Shown here one piece after another: positions 35,156 through 43,972 of a stretch of DNA of 64,000 nt; position 1 is the stretch's first letter; each line of letters starts with the position of its first letter. The DNA is from Hyphomicrobiales bacterium (lineage in GTDB: Bacteria; Pseudomonadota; Alphaproteobacteria; Rhizobiales; Rhizobiaceae). Location: the NCBI GenBank assembly GCA_900465675.1, contig UBJR01000002.1, positions 1 to 64,000 on the forward strand. Reading direction: 5' to 3'. A model generated the notes under the pieces. It was not told the origin of the DNA, searched no databases, and saw only the letters and a list, made by a program, of their open reading frames with translations. Both the position numbers and the translations under genes were made by a program.

Positions 35156-36175
35156 ATGAAGACGAGGAGGATCGGCAAGACGGATCTGCAGGTGACCGAA
35201 ATCAGCTTCGGTGCTGCAGCTCTCGGCGGCCTCTACCGCGCCTGCCCGCGCGAGCAGGCAATGGGCACGCTGGATGCGGCCTGGGATGCCGGTATCCGCT
35301 ATTTTGACGTGGCGCCCTGGTATGGCCTCGGCCTCGCCGAGCGCACTGTCGGCGACTTCCTGCGGGCCAAGCCGGAAGCCGAGTACGTGCTGTCGACAAA
35401 GGTCGGCCGTCTGCTGCGGCCGGTGCCGACGGGCACCGTGCCCGATTACAGTTATGTCGATCCGCTCTCCTTCGATGCGGACTATGACTATTCCTATGAC
35501 GGCATCATGCGCTCGGTCGATTTCAGCTATGCGCGGCTTGGCCTCAATCGCATCGACATCCTCTATGTGCACGATATCGGCGGCTATACGCATGGCGCCG
35601 CGAAGAATGCCGTCTACCTGAAGCAGTTTCTCGACAGCGGCATCAAGGCACTGGAGCAGCTGAAATCGAGCGGCGCGATCAAGGCGTTCGGCCTTGGTGT
35701 CAACGAAGTGCCGGTTTGCCTCGACGTGATGCGCAATGCCGATATCAACGTGATCCTGATGGCCGGGCGCTATACGCTGCTCGACCGTTCCGCGGTGGCC
35801 GAACTCATTCCGCTCTGCCAGCAGAAGGGCACGAGCCTTGTGGTCGGCGGCGTCTTCAATTCGGGGATCCTGGCGACCGGGCCGGTCCCTGGCGCGCATT
35901 TCGACTATATGGCGCCGACGCCTGATGTCGTTGCCAAGGTGACCGCGATGGAAGAGATCGCCAAGCGCCACGGCGTTCCCTTGGCCGCGCCTGCGCTGCA
36001 ATTCCCGCTTCGCGATTCATTCGTCTCATCGGTGCTGATCGGCACAGCCAGGGCATCCGGCCTCGAGCGCAACATGCAGCTTTTCGAGCCGCGCCTGCCC
36101 GACAGCATCTTTCCGGAATTCGAAAGCCAAACGCTCGTTGCCAAGCCATTGGGCAGCGATGCCGTTCGTATGTAG
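35156..36175 (+). CDS. Aldo/keto reductase, aldose dehydrogenase type
   Basis: A 339-residue NAD(P)-dependent TIM-barrel oxidoreductase. The catalytic tetrad is D51, Y56 (YFDVAPWYGLG), K82 (STKVGR) and H139 (ILYVHD). The subgroup, with the long RPVPTGTVPDYSYVDPL loop, includes D-threo-aldose/L-fucose dehydrogenases that oxidise the free sugar to its lactone. Next to a FucU mutarotase this supports oxidation of L-fucose or L-galactose. The second of two adjacent ATGs (35156) is chosen for its 4-nt spacing from AGGAGG; 35153 is possible. 33 bp after the dehydratase gene. Confidence 0.92.
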   Translation: MKTRRIGKTDLQVTEISFGAAALGGLYRACPREQAMGTLDAAWDAGIRYFDVAPWYGLGLAERTVGDFLRAKPEAEYVLSTKVGRLLRPVPTGTVPDYSYVDPLSFDADYDYSYDGIMRSVDFSYARLGLNRIDILYVHDIGGYTHGAAKNAVYLKQFLDSGIKALEQLKSSGAIKAFGLGVNEVPVCLDVMRNADINVILMAGRYTLLDRSAVAELIPLCQQKGTSLVVGGVFNSGILATGPVPGAHFDYMAPTPDVVAKVTAMEEIAKRHGVPLAAPALQFPLRDSFVSSVLIGTARASGLERNMQLFEPRLPDSIFPEFESQTLVAKPLGSDAVRM

Positions 36176-36184
36176 GAGCCACGC

Positions 36185-36634
36185 ATGCTTAAGGGTGTCC
36201 ACCCCGTCCTCAGCCCCGACCTGCTTCTGGCGATCGCCAGAATGGGACATGGCGACGAGATCGTCATCGCCGACGCCAACTTCCCGTCCGCCAGCATGGG
36301 CCCGGAGATGATCCGCGCCGACGGCGTGAGCGCCACCGATATGGCCGAAGCAATCCTGACCCACTTCCCGCTCGACACTTTCGTGCCGGAAAGTGCATGG
36401 CGTATGGAAGTCGTCGGTGACCCGGCAGCGGTGCCCGAGGTCTGCGCCGAGTTCCAGGCGATCGTCGACCGCAAGGCGGGTGACAGCTTCCGTATCGCGA
36501 CGCTGGAGCGCTTCGCCTTCTACGAACGGTCGCGCAAGGCCGCCTATATTGTCGCGACCACCGAATTCCGGCTCTACGGCAATCTGATCCTGAAGAAGGG
36601 CGTCGTTCTTCCCGAAGAGGTCTATCGCGGCTGA
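36185..36634 (+). CDS. fucU: FucU/RbsD-family sugar mutarotase
   Basis: A 149-residue RbsD/FucU protein that interconverts sugar anomers, in known members L-fucose or ribose. The active-site histidine H22 (MGHGDEIVIADANFP, 20-34), D30 and the Y131-G-N loop (RLYGNLILKKG) are present; FucU rather than RbsD is favoured by the sequence after the DAN motif. 9 bp after the aldo/keto reductase gene in one operon. It would supply the anomer used by that dehydrogenase. A 210-bp promoter region follows before the ABC genes. Confidence 0.9.
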   Translation: MLKGVHPVLSPDLLLAIARMGHGDEIVIADANFPSASMGPEMIRADGVSATDMAEAILTHFPLDTFVPESAWRMEVVGDPAAVPEVCAEFQAIVDRKAGDSFRIATLERFAFYERSRKAAYIVATTEFRLYGNLILKKGVVLPEEVYRG

Positions 36635-36757
36635 CGACAATTTTAGAGTATCTTTGAATTGATGGAAAAACATCAGCTTAAGGAGGATTGAAGGAAGCGA
36701 AAAAGGCGAAATTGCCCCACTTGCAATTTCAAAAAGCCTCAGCTAGCTTCATCCGGC

Positions 36758-36782
36758 AAATGTTTTTTATCGATAAAAATCG
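36758..36782. promoter_or_regulatory. Sugar-locus motif, copy B
   Basis: Begins AAATGTTTTTT and continues through ATCGATAAAAA, 87 bp before the binding-protein start. It includes the perfect palindrome TTTTATCGATAAAA. Matches copy A (33541-33565) at 20 of 25 positions, suggesting common control of dehydratase and importer. Confidence 0.55.
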
Positions 36783-36844
36783 TCCGCCTGCGTTCAGCGG
36801 TCTGGTTTTCTGGAGGAGAACGCAACTTGGGAGGAGAACCCACA

Positions 36845-37831
36845 ATGAGCATGAAGTCCATCCTTTCCCGCCGGGCGTTTAGCGCTCTCGCAGGTGCAGC
36901 CTTTATCGCAACGGCAATGCCGATGCCGTCCTTCGCTGCCGAAGTGACGATCCCGATCATCGTCAAGGACACCACGTCCTTCTACTGGCAGATCGTTCTG
37001 GCCGGCGCCCGCAAGGCCGGTACCGATCTCGGCGTCAAGGTGCCGGAACTCGGCGCGCAGTCTGAATCCGACGTCAACGGCCAGATCAGCATTCTCGAAA
37101 ACGCTGTTGCCGGCAAGCCGGCCGCTGTCGTCATCTCGCCGACCGAATTCAAGGCGCTCGGCAAGCCGATCGACGAAGCTGCCAAGTCCGTTCCGATCAT
37201 CGGTATCGACTCCGGCGCTGACTCCAAGGCCTTCAAGTCGTTTCTGACCACCGACAATACCCAGGGCGGCCGCATCGCTGCCGACGGTCTTGCCGCTGCC
37301 ATCAAGGGCGCCACCGGCAAGGAAGAAGGCGAAATCGCCATCATCACCAGCATTGCCGGTGCAGGTTCGCTCGAACAGCGCCGCGAAGGCTTCCTCGATC
37401 AGGTCAAGACCAAGTATCCGGGCCTGAAGGTGATCGCCGACAAGTATGCTGACGGCCAGGCAACCACCGGCCTCAACATGATGACCGACCTCATCACTGC
37501 CAACCCGAACATCGTTGGCGTTTTCGCGTCCAACCTGATCATGGCACAGGGCGTTGGCCAGGCGATTGCTGAAAACAAGCTCGGCGACAAGGTCAAGGTC
37601 ATCGGCTTCGACAGCGACGACAAGACCGTCGGCTTCCTGAAGGATGGCGCACTGGCCGGTCTCGTGGTGCAGGACCCCTATCGCATGGGTTACGACGGCA
37701 TCAAGACCGCGCTCGCCGTCTCCAAGGGTGAGAAGGTCGAACAGAACGTGGATACCGGCGCCAACCTGGTCACCAAGGCCAACATGGCAGAGCCGAAGAT
37801 CGACGCTCTTCTGAACCCGAAGATCAAGTAA
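36845..37831 (+). CDS. Sugar ABC transporter substrate-binding protein
   Basis: A 328-residue type I periplasmic-binding protein of the ribose/galactose class. The leader (MSMKSILSRRAFSALAGAAF, cleavage near 30) contains SRRAFS, close to a twin-arginine motif. Domain I starts EVTIPIIVKDTTSFYWQ; the domain crossovers include IGIDSGADSKAFKSFLTTDN (about 120-139) and VIGFDSDDKTV (about 256-266). It delivers a sugar to the downstream ATPase/permease. The ligand is probably the sugar catabolised by the neighbouring enzymes. The ATG at 36845 has GGAGG upstream. Confidence 0.93.
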   Translation: MSMKSILSRRAFSALAGAAFIATAMPMPSFAAEVTIPIIVKDTTSFYWQIVLAGARKAGTDLGVKVPELGAQSESDVNGQISILENAVAGKPAAVVISPTEFKALGKPIDEAAKSVPIIGIDSGADSKAFKSFLTTDNTQGGRIAADGLAAAIKGATGKEEGEIAIITSIAGAGSLEQRREGFLDQVKTKYPGLKVIADKYADGQATTGLNMMTDLITANPNIVGVFASNLIMAQGVGQAIAENKLGDKVKVIGFDSDDKTVGFLKDGALAGLVVQDPYRMGYDGIKTALAVSKGEKVEQNVDTGANLVTKANMAEPKIDALLNPKIK

Positions 37832-37842
37832 TCTTCAGTCGG

Positions 37843-37877
37843 GGCCGCGCGTAAGAAATTCCGCGCGGCCTTTTCTT
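37843..37877 (+). terminator. Stem-loop between binding protein and ATPase genes
   Basis: GGCCGCGCG / CGCGCGGCC, 9-bp stem, 10-nt loop, then TTTTCTT. Probably reduces read-through so the binding protein is made in excess. Confidence 0.75.
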
Positions 37878-37953
37878 CACCTGTGTTATCGTCCGCGTGG
37901 GAGCGCGGAACCTGGGTGGAGAAACAGGAATTCGCATATGGGAGGAGAGGTCC

Positions 37954-39507
37954 ATGGACGGACTGGAAGAGGTCAGTCATCGCCACGATGACAGTGCCAC
38001 GCTGAAAGAGGCAAGCCGTATTCCGGCAGGTTCGCCCATCCTGGAACTCAAGGGATTGCAGAAGAATTACGGCTACGTCCAGGCGCTGAAACCAGCGACA
38101 GTGACATTCCTGGCCGGTGAAATTCACGCGATCGTCGGCGAAAACGGTGCCGGAAAATCCACCCTCATCAAGCTTCTGACTGGGGTCATCACCCGCACGG
38201 CGGGTGAAATTCTCTGGTGCGGCCACCCCGTCGGTCTGTCTTCGCCGAACGAGGCGATCGCCCGCGGTATCAATGCCGTTCACCAGGAAGTGGTTCTTTG
38301 CCCCCACCTGACTGTTGCTGCCAACCTCTTCCTCGGCGACGAGGTCAATCAGTTCGGCCTGATGCGCAAGAAGCAGATGGTCAACATGGCCCAGACCGTG
38401 CTCGACGACCTCGGCTTCGGACTGCCAGCCAATGCCCTGCTCAGTGATCTGACCATTGGCCAGCAGCAGCTTGTCGCCACCGCGCGGGCCGCAATGCGCG
38501 GCACGCAGTTCCTGATCTTCGACGAACCGACGGCCTATCTGACGCGCCAGGAATCGGCCCAGCTCTTCAAGCTGATCCGCAGGCTGCAGGCCGAAGGCGT
38601 GACGATCGTCTATATCAGCCACCGCATGGAAGAAGTGTTCGAGCTCGCAGACCGGGTTTCGGTGCTGCGCGACGGAACCCATGTCGGCACCCGGCTGATC
38701 GGCGAGACCAACGAGAACGAGTTGATCGCGCTGATGATCAACCGCTCGATCGAGCAGATCTATCACAAGGAAGAGATTGCGATCGGCGAGACGATCGTCG
38801 AAGTCCGCGGCCTCTCCGGCCCGGGTTTCGAAGACATATCGCTGAGCGTCAAGGCGGGACAGATCGTCGGCCTCTACGGCCTCATCGGCGCCGGCCGCAG
38901 CGAATTCGCACTCGGGCTCTACGGCCGGGAAAAGACCACATCAGGTGAAATTCACTGGATGGGCAAGAAGGTCGACATCAAGAACGAGCGCGCGGCCATG
39001 GATCTCGGCATCGCGCTGGCGCCGGAAAGCCGCCGCGACCAGGGGCTCTGCCTCAACCTGCCGATCGGCCTCAATATCAACCTGCCTGTCTTCAAGCGGC
39101 TGAGCAGCGGACCCGTCATCAATCATACCGTCGAGACAGCGAACGCCGACAAGCAGATCCGCGATCTCAGCATCAAGACGCCGAGCCGCCGCGTGAATGC
39201 ATCCAGCATGTCCGGCGGCAACCAGCAGAAGATCGTCATCGGCAAATGGCTGAGCCATGGCGCGCGGCTGTTCATCTTCGACGAGCCGACTGTCGGCGTC
39301 GATGTCGGCACCAAAGCGGAAATCTACCGGCTCTTTGCCAAGCTATTGAAGGAAGGCGCGGGTATCATCCTGATCTCCTCCTACCTGCCTGAAGTCTACG
39401 AGCTTGCGGACCGGCTGCATGTGTTCCGCGGCGGCAAGCTTGTTGCCAGCCATGATTTCCACGCAGCGTCGCATGAAGAAGTGCTTGGCGAAGCGATTGG
39501 CGTCTGA
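37954..39507 (+). CDS. Sugar ABC transporter ATP-binding protein
   Basis: A 517-residue protein with two ABC domains, typical of the ribose/xylose (CUT2) class. The first has Walker A GENGAGKST, signature LTIGQQQ and Walker B FLIFDEPTAYL. The second has a degenerate P-loop GLIGAGRSEFAL, signature MSGGNQQK and FIFDEPTVGVDVGTK. The second Walker A lacks its lysine, as is usual here. It energises the sugar permease. The ATG at 37954 follows GGGAGGAGAGG; upstream codons in frame precede this site. Confidence 0.94.
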   Translation: MDGLEEVSHRHDDSATLKEASRIPAGSPILELKGLQKNYGYVQALKPATVTFLAGEIHAIVGENGAGKSTLIKLLTGVITRTAGEILWCGHPVGLSSPNEAIARGINAVHQEVVLCPHLTVAANLFLGDEVNQFGLMRKKQMVNMAQTVLDDLGFGLPANALLSDLTIGQQQLVATARAAMRGTQFLIFDEPTAYLTRQESAQLFKLIRRLQAEGVTIVYISHRMEEVFELADRVSVLRDGTHVGTRLIGETNENELIALMINRSIEQIYHKEEIAIGETIVEVRGLSGPGFEDISLSVKAGQIVGLYGLIGAGRSEFALGLYGREKTTSGEIHWMGKKVDIKNERAAMDLGIALAPESRRDQGLCLNLPIGLNINLPVFKRLSSGPVINHTVETANADKQIRDLSIKTPSRRVNASSMSGGNQQKIVIGKWLSHGARLFIFDEPTVGVDVGTKAEIYRLFAKLLKEGAGIILISSYLPEVYELADRLHVFRGGKLVASHDFHAASHEEVLGEAIGV

Positions 39508-39535
39508 GCAAGAAGAATAAGAGGGAGAGAGAACA

Positions 39536-40510
39536 GTGACTGCAACCCCCACCGAAATTGCGCCTCCGCCGCCACGCCGCAAGGTCAACATTCTGTTCGG
39601 CCTGACGCTGATCGGTCTGCTGCTCTTCCTCTGGCTGATGCTCGGAATTTTCACCGCCAGCTTCTGGACGCCCCTGAACATCAGCAACCTGCTGCGGCAG
39701 GGATCGATGACGGCCATCCTGGCGCTCGGGCAGACCTTCGTGATCATCACGGCGGGTATCGACCTGTCGGTGGGCGCCATCGTCGGCTTTGCCGGGGTCA
39801 TCATCGCCTGGCTTCTGCAGGCGGGCGTCCCGGTCTGGGCGGCTATCCTGCTCACCCTGCTGTTTGGCGTGCTGATTGGCACCTTTCACGGCTTCGGTAT
39901 CGTCAAGATGGGCCTGCCGCCTTTCATCATCACGCTGGCAACGCTGACATCGTTGCGCGGTATCGGCCTTTTGATCACCAACGGCTCGTCGATCAATATC
40001 GTCAACGAGGACTTCTCGAACTTTGCCCGCGCCGACTTCCTCGGCATTCCAAGCCTGTTCTGGATGGTTATCCTCGTCGCCGTGCCGAGCTTCGTGTTCC
40101 TGCATCTCAGCCGCTGGGGCCGCTATCTCTTCGCGGTCGGCTCGAATGCCGAAGCCGCGCGCCTTTCCGGCGTCAATGTCAACCGGATGATCTTCCTCGC
40201 CTATATTCTCTCGGCCACCTTCGCCGCCTTCGTCGGCGTGCTGCTGGCCTCGCGTATCGCCATCGGCAACGCGACACAGGCGGACGGCTGGGAGCTGCAG
40301 GCGATTGCTTCCTCGGTCATCGGCGGCACGTCGCTCTTCGGTGCGGTCGGCTCCGTCCACGGCCCGCTGATCGGCGCCTTCATTCTGGCGACCATCAACA
40401 ACGGCGCGAACCTGCTCAACGTCAACTCCTTCTGGCAGCGCATCATCACCGGTCTTCTGATCATCGTGATCGTCTACTTCGACCAGTTGCGCCGCCGCCG
40501 GAGCGTCTGA
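39536..40510 (+). CDS. Sugar ABC transporter permease
   Basis: A 324-residue CUT2/RbsC-type permease with about nine to ten membrane helices. After a proline-rich N-terminal tail, helices begin near LFGLTLIGLLLFLWLMLGIF. GIDLSVGAIVGFAGVIIAW (about 76-94) and FAVGSNAEAARLSGVN (about 198-213, the ATPase-coupling loop) are family hallmarks. It forms the homodimeric sugar channel. GTG start with a GAGAGAG ribosome site, 28 bp after the ATPase gene. A hairpin follows the stop codon. Confidence 0.94.
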   Translation: MTATPTEIAPPPPRRKVNILFGLTLIGLLLFLWLMLGIFTASFWTPLNISNLLRQGSMTAILALGQTFVIITAGIDLSVGAIVGFAGVIIAWLLQAGVPVWAAILLTLLFGVLIGTFHGFGIVKMGLPPFIITLATLTSLRGIGLLITNGSSINIVNEDFSNFARADFLGIPSLFWMVILVAVPSFVFLHLSRWGRYLFAVGSNAEAARLSGVNVNRMIFLAYILSATFAAFVGVLLASRIAIGNATQADGWELQAIASSVIGGTSLFGAVGSVHGPLIGAFILATINNGANLLNVNSFWQRIITGLLIIVIVYFDQLRRRRSV

Positions 40511-40520
40511 GACGAAAAGC

Positions 40521-40543
40521 GAAGCCGGTCATCGACCGGCTTC
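40521..40543 (+). terminator. Hairpin after the sugar permease gene
   Basis: GAAGCCGGTC / GACCGGCTTC 10-bp perfect stem with a 3-nt loop, followed by TTCACTT. Probably limits expression of the dehydrogenase gene downstream. Confidence 0.7.
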
Positions 40544-40568
40544 TTCACTTCTGAATGCGAGAAACAAG

Positions 40569-41588
40569 ATGAAAGCAGTGCTTTGCCAGAAGCCCGGTGT
40601 GCTCGAAATCGTCGAGCGCCCTTCCCCCGGCACGCCCGCTCCCGGCTGGGTGCGGCTGGCGGTCAGCCATGTCGGCATCTGCGGTACGGACTATCATATC
40701 TTCGAAGGCAAGCATCCGTTTCTCGAATATCCGCGCGTCATGGGGCATGAGATATCGGCCACCGTCGCCGAGACCGGCGACGGCTTGGCGATGGCGGTTG
40801 GAACGCCTGTGATCGTCAATCCTTACCTTTCCTGCGGCACCTGCGTTGCCTGCCGGAAGGACAAGCCGAACTGCTGCACCAACATCAAGGTTCTCGGCGT
40901 CCATACCGATGGTGCCTTCTGCGAAGAGATCACGGTGCCCGCCGGCAATCTCTACGCTGCCAAGGGCCTCAGCCTCGAAGCGGCAGCGACCGTCGAGTTT
41001 CTGGCGATCGGCGCGCATGCCGTTCGCCGATCGATGGCAGCCGCCGGTTCGCGCTCGCTCGTCATCGGTGCCGGCCCGATCGGGCTCGGGGCGGCCATCT
41101 TCTCCCGTATCGCCGGTCATGAGGTGACGCTGCTCGATACCAGCGCCGAGCGTCTGCGGATGGCCGCCGATCGTTTCGGCTTCCAGTCGGGCATCGTCGC
41201 GAACGAGGCAACCGCCGATGCAGTGAAGGCTGCAACAGATGGCGATGGTTTCGACGTCGTCTTCGACGCCACCGGCTACGGTCCGTCGATGGAAAAGGCC
41301 TTCTCCTTCGTCGCCCATGGCGGCGCGCTGGTGCTGGTCAGCGTCGTCAAGGACGATATCCGCTTCTCCGATCCTGAGTTCCACAAGCGCGAAATGATGG
41401 TGATCGGCAGCCGTAACGCGACGCAGATCGATTTCGAACATGTGGCGGATTCGATCGCCAAGGGCCTCGTGCCGGTCGATAAGCTGATCACCCACCGCAC
41501 GACGCTCGCGGACGCGCCACGCGATCTCGCCCGCTGGGCGCATGAGAAGAGTGGCCTGATCAAGGCCGTCATCAATGTCGCCGGTTGA
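40569..41588 (+). CDS. Zinc-dependent alcohol dehydrogenase
   Basis: A 339-residue medium-chain dehydrogenase. Catalytic zinc ligands C38 (GICGTD), H60 and E61 (MGHE) and structural zinc ligands C89, C92, C95 and C103 are complete. The Rossmann loop is VIGAGPIGLGA (about 155-165). It resembles the RspB/L-gulonate-L-galactonate 5-dehydrogenase branch, which oxidises sugar acids or polyols with NAD. In this locus it may oxidise a deoxy-sugar-acid intermediate; the exact step is not determined. Its last base abuts the convergent cutC stop. Confidence 0.9.
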   Translation: MKAVLCQKPGVLEIVERPSPGTPAPGWVRLAVSHVGICGTDYHIFEGKHPFLEYPRVMGHEISATVAETGDGLAMAVGTPVIVNPYLSCGTCVACRKDKPNCCTNIKVLGVHTDGAFCEEITVPAGNLYAAKGLSLEAAATVEFLAIGAHAVRRSMAAAGSRSLVIGAGPIGLGAAIFSRIAGHEVTLLDTSAERLRMAADRFGFQSGIVANEATADAVKAATDGDGFDVVFDATGYGPSMEKAFSFVAHGGALVLVSVVKDDIRFSDPEFHKREMMVIGSRNATQIDFEHVADSIAKGLVPVDKLITHRTTLADAPRDLARWAHEKSGLIKAVINVAG

Positions 41589-42311
41589 TCAGACCGCGTC
41601 GATGACCTGACGCATCTGGCGGACGATAGACACATCAGTCTGGTTCGAGCTTGGCGCTTCGAAGCCGAAGGCGACCGCGCGCGGGTCCATGCTGGCCACC
41701 GCCGAGTTGCAGGAGCCGTGAATTTCCCGGGCGCCGGTAGCACGCAGGATTTCGGCTGCATTGGACGGGCGCACGCCGCTGCCCGGCATGATCGAGATGC
41801 GGCCAGCGGCCTTGGCCGAAAGCCGCTTCAGGGTTTCAAGACCGTCCATGGCCTTCGGCACGCAGCCTGATGTCAGGATGCGCTCGCAACCGAGTTCGAC
41901 GGCCTGTTCAAGCGCCTCATCGGCATCCGGAACCAGATCGAAGGCGCGGTGCAGCGTGGAGCCCAGACCTGCCGCATGAGTCTTGAGGCGATGGATGAGC
42001 GGCATGTCGAGCGTGCCGTCCGGCCGGTTGGCGCCGATGACGACACCTGCGAGGCCGAAAGCTCTGACGGCATCGATATCCGCCATCATCGACGCCTCGT
42101 CGGCCGCATCGAAGATGAATGGCCCGGCATGCGGGCGGATCATCGCGTAAACAGGGATCGGCGCTGCGGCTGCAGCATTCATCATGCCTGCAACGGGCGT
42201 CAACCCGCCGAGCTCGAGAGCAGAGCAGAGCTCGATGCGGTTGGCGCCGCCTTCGATCGCCGCGGCAAGCCCCTTGGCGCTATCCACGCATACTTCTAGC
42301 AAAACCGGCAT
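41589..42311 (-). CDS. cutC: CutC family protein
   Basis: A 240-residue TIM-barrel protein. Family segments include LEVCVDSAKGLAAAIEGGANRIELC (start of barrel), YAMIRPHAGPFIF (about 55-67), GANRPDGTLD (about 93-102), TLHRAFDLVPD and ILTSGCVPKA. CutC was first linked to copper tolerance; its biochemical role is disputed. Length is normal. It precedes nothing on its strand except convergent ADH and lies 32 bp after the LysR gene in the same direction, so co-transcription with that regulator is possible. Confidence 0.95.
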   Translation of the reverse strand: MPVLLEVCVDSAKGLAAAIEGGANRIELCSALELGGLTPVAGMMNAAAAAPIPVYAMIRPHAGPFIFDAADEASMMADIDAVRAFGLAGVVIGANRPDGTLDMPLIHRLKTHAAGLGSTLHRAFDLVPDADEALEQAVELGCERILTSGCVPKAMDGLETLKRLSAKAAGRISIMPGSGVRPSNAAEILRATGAREIHGSCNSAVASMDPRAVAFGFEAPSSNQTDVSIVRQMRQVIDAV

Positions 42312-42343
42312 TTCTCATCTCCCGAATTGGCGCGCCGAACGCT

Positions 42344-43555
42344 CTACGCCATGACCGGCGATTTTGCGATGGGTTGGCCGACGATTTTGCGTACCGCGTC
42401 GATAATCATCGTGCAGGCATCGGCGGAAGCTTTCCGGTGATTGAAGGCCACATGATAGGAAATCGGGATCTGCTCGGCCAGATCGACGATCCGCACGCGA
42501 TCGGCAATCGGCAGCGCGCTGACGCGGCCGAGGAAAGAGACATAGCCGTGATTGGCGACGAGATCGACGATCACGGGCAGCGAATCCGCCGCACGGATAT
42601 CCTGATTGCGGAAGCGGCGGCTCACCATGCCGGCGCGGCTGAGTGCCGTCGCAGCATCGCCGAGACCCGTGCGCTCGCTTGGGGTGCAGATCGGGTGAGC
42701 GGCGACCAACGCGGCGACATCCGCCTCCGTGCTCTCCGGCGGGGCGATGGCGACAAGATCGGTGCGCAGCAGTTCGCGGTTCTGGAAGCTCTCGAGACCG
42801 AAAACGGAATCGAGAATGGCGACATCGATACGGCCGGATTTCAGCGCCTCGCGCAGGTCATCGGCGGTCATCGAGATCAGCGAGATGGCATTCTTGTTAC
42901 GGCCGGTATTCCAGTCTGCCACCAATGCGCCGAGGCAGCGAGCCACCCAGCTTTCGGCGCCGGTCGGGATGATCGAGCCGATCCTCAGCGACCGGGCTGT
43001 GCGCTGATAGCGCTCGTCGGCGGCCGATTTCAGGTCGTTCCATGCCTGGCTGATCGCCGAGAAGATGGCGTAGGCGCGCCTGCCCTCCTCGGTCAGCGCC
43101 GAGCCCTGCGCCTGCCGTTCGAACAGCTTGTGGCTGGTGAATTTCTCCAGATTGGCGATCTGCAGCGAAAGCTGCGGCTGACCGAGGCCGAGACGGCGGG
43201 CAGCACGATTGATGCTTCCCTGATCGGCGACCTCGAGAAAACGCTCCATGGTCGCAACCTTTACCGGGATGCGGGCAGCCCAGCCTTCGAAGTCTTCCGG
43301 CGCCTCACCCGAGAGATCGGCAAGTTGACCGATCGCCTCCAGAACGGGCACCAATCCCTCGCCCACCTTGCTGCTGGCGATCAGCGTCACCAGTTCGCCG
43401 GAACTGCGTTCCGTCAGTTTCAGCGCCAGTTCGCTTTCGAGATTGGAGACAGCCGCCGACACCGTCGATGCGGCCAGCGTGAAGCGCCGCGCGGTCTCTC
43501 TGACGGACCCCGATGACAGGACATGGCTGGCGATGAAAAGGGCGCCCAGATGCAA
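42344..43555 (-). CDS. LysR-type regulator with two tandem HTH regions
   Basis: A 403-residue protein, about 100 longer than a standard LysR regulator. Residues 1-55 form a first LysR-like winged helix (SVRETARRFTLAASTVSAAV, then LESELALKLTER). Residues about 100-158 form a second (MERFLEVADQGSINRAARRL then QPQLSLQIANLEK). The effector domain (about 185-395) follows in normal form. The extra HTH would let one chain contact two half-sites. TTG start with GGAG 8 nt upstream is the only frame start found that keeps both HTH regions. Ligand unknown; targets might be cutC or the divergent osmoprotectant operon. Confidence 0.88.
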   Translation of the reverse strand: MHLGALFIASHVLSSGSVRETARRFTLAASTVSAAVSNLESELALKLTERSSGELVTLIASSKVGEGLVPVLEAIGQLADLSGEAPEDFEGWAARIPVKVATMERFLEVADQGSINRAARRLGLGQPQLSLQIANLEKFTSHKLFERQAQGSALTEEGRRAYAIFSAISQAWNDLKSAADERYQRTARSLRIGSIIPTGAESWVARCLGALVADWNTGRNKNAISLISMTADDLREALKSGRIDVAILDSVFGLESFQNRELLRTDLVAIAPPESTEADVAALVAAHPICTPSERTGLGDAATALSRAGMVSRRFRNQDIRAADSLPVIVDLVANHGYVSFLGRVSALPIADRVRIVDLAEQIPISYHVAFNHRKASADACTMIIDAVRKIVGQPIAKSPVMA

Positions 43556-43739
43556 TGCGTGGGTCTCCGGAAGTCACTGAAAATCGGACACTATTGTGTG
43601 TTCACGAAAAAAGATATCCCATTTCGGAATTCGCAGGTTATCGTCACCGGACAAGAAAAGCGGGGCGATGGCTGATGAAGCCGTTGAGCACTCGATGATC
43701 GTGGAAACACGCAAGGGAACAAAAACAAATCCCGCCAGC

Positions 43740-43759
43740 ATTGCATAAAGGAATGCAAT
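43740..43759. promoter_or_regulatory. Inverted repeat in the LysR-osmF gap
   Basis: ATTGCAT (43740-43746), 6-bp spacer, ATGCAAT (43753-43759). The 417-bp gap 43556-43972 otherwise contains no convincing gene. Candidate operator for either divergent gene. Confidence 0.4.
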
Positions 43760-43972
43760 TGCGCGCGCGGGACTGCTTTCACGGCGATAATCGCGCCGCG
43801 ATCGCAAATACTGGAGAGGGGTTGCATCGATTTTTCGAGAACGCACACTATTTCCATGATGCTCGCAGGTCCGGCATGACGGCGGCTTTCGCCCGAGCCG
43901 GGGGACTTAACACGTGAAGGGCTCCGCCAGAGCCCTAGCGCTTGTAAACGGTGCAAACCAAGGGGACACTCC

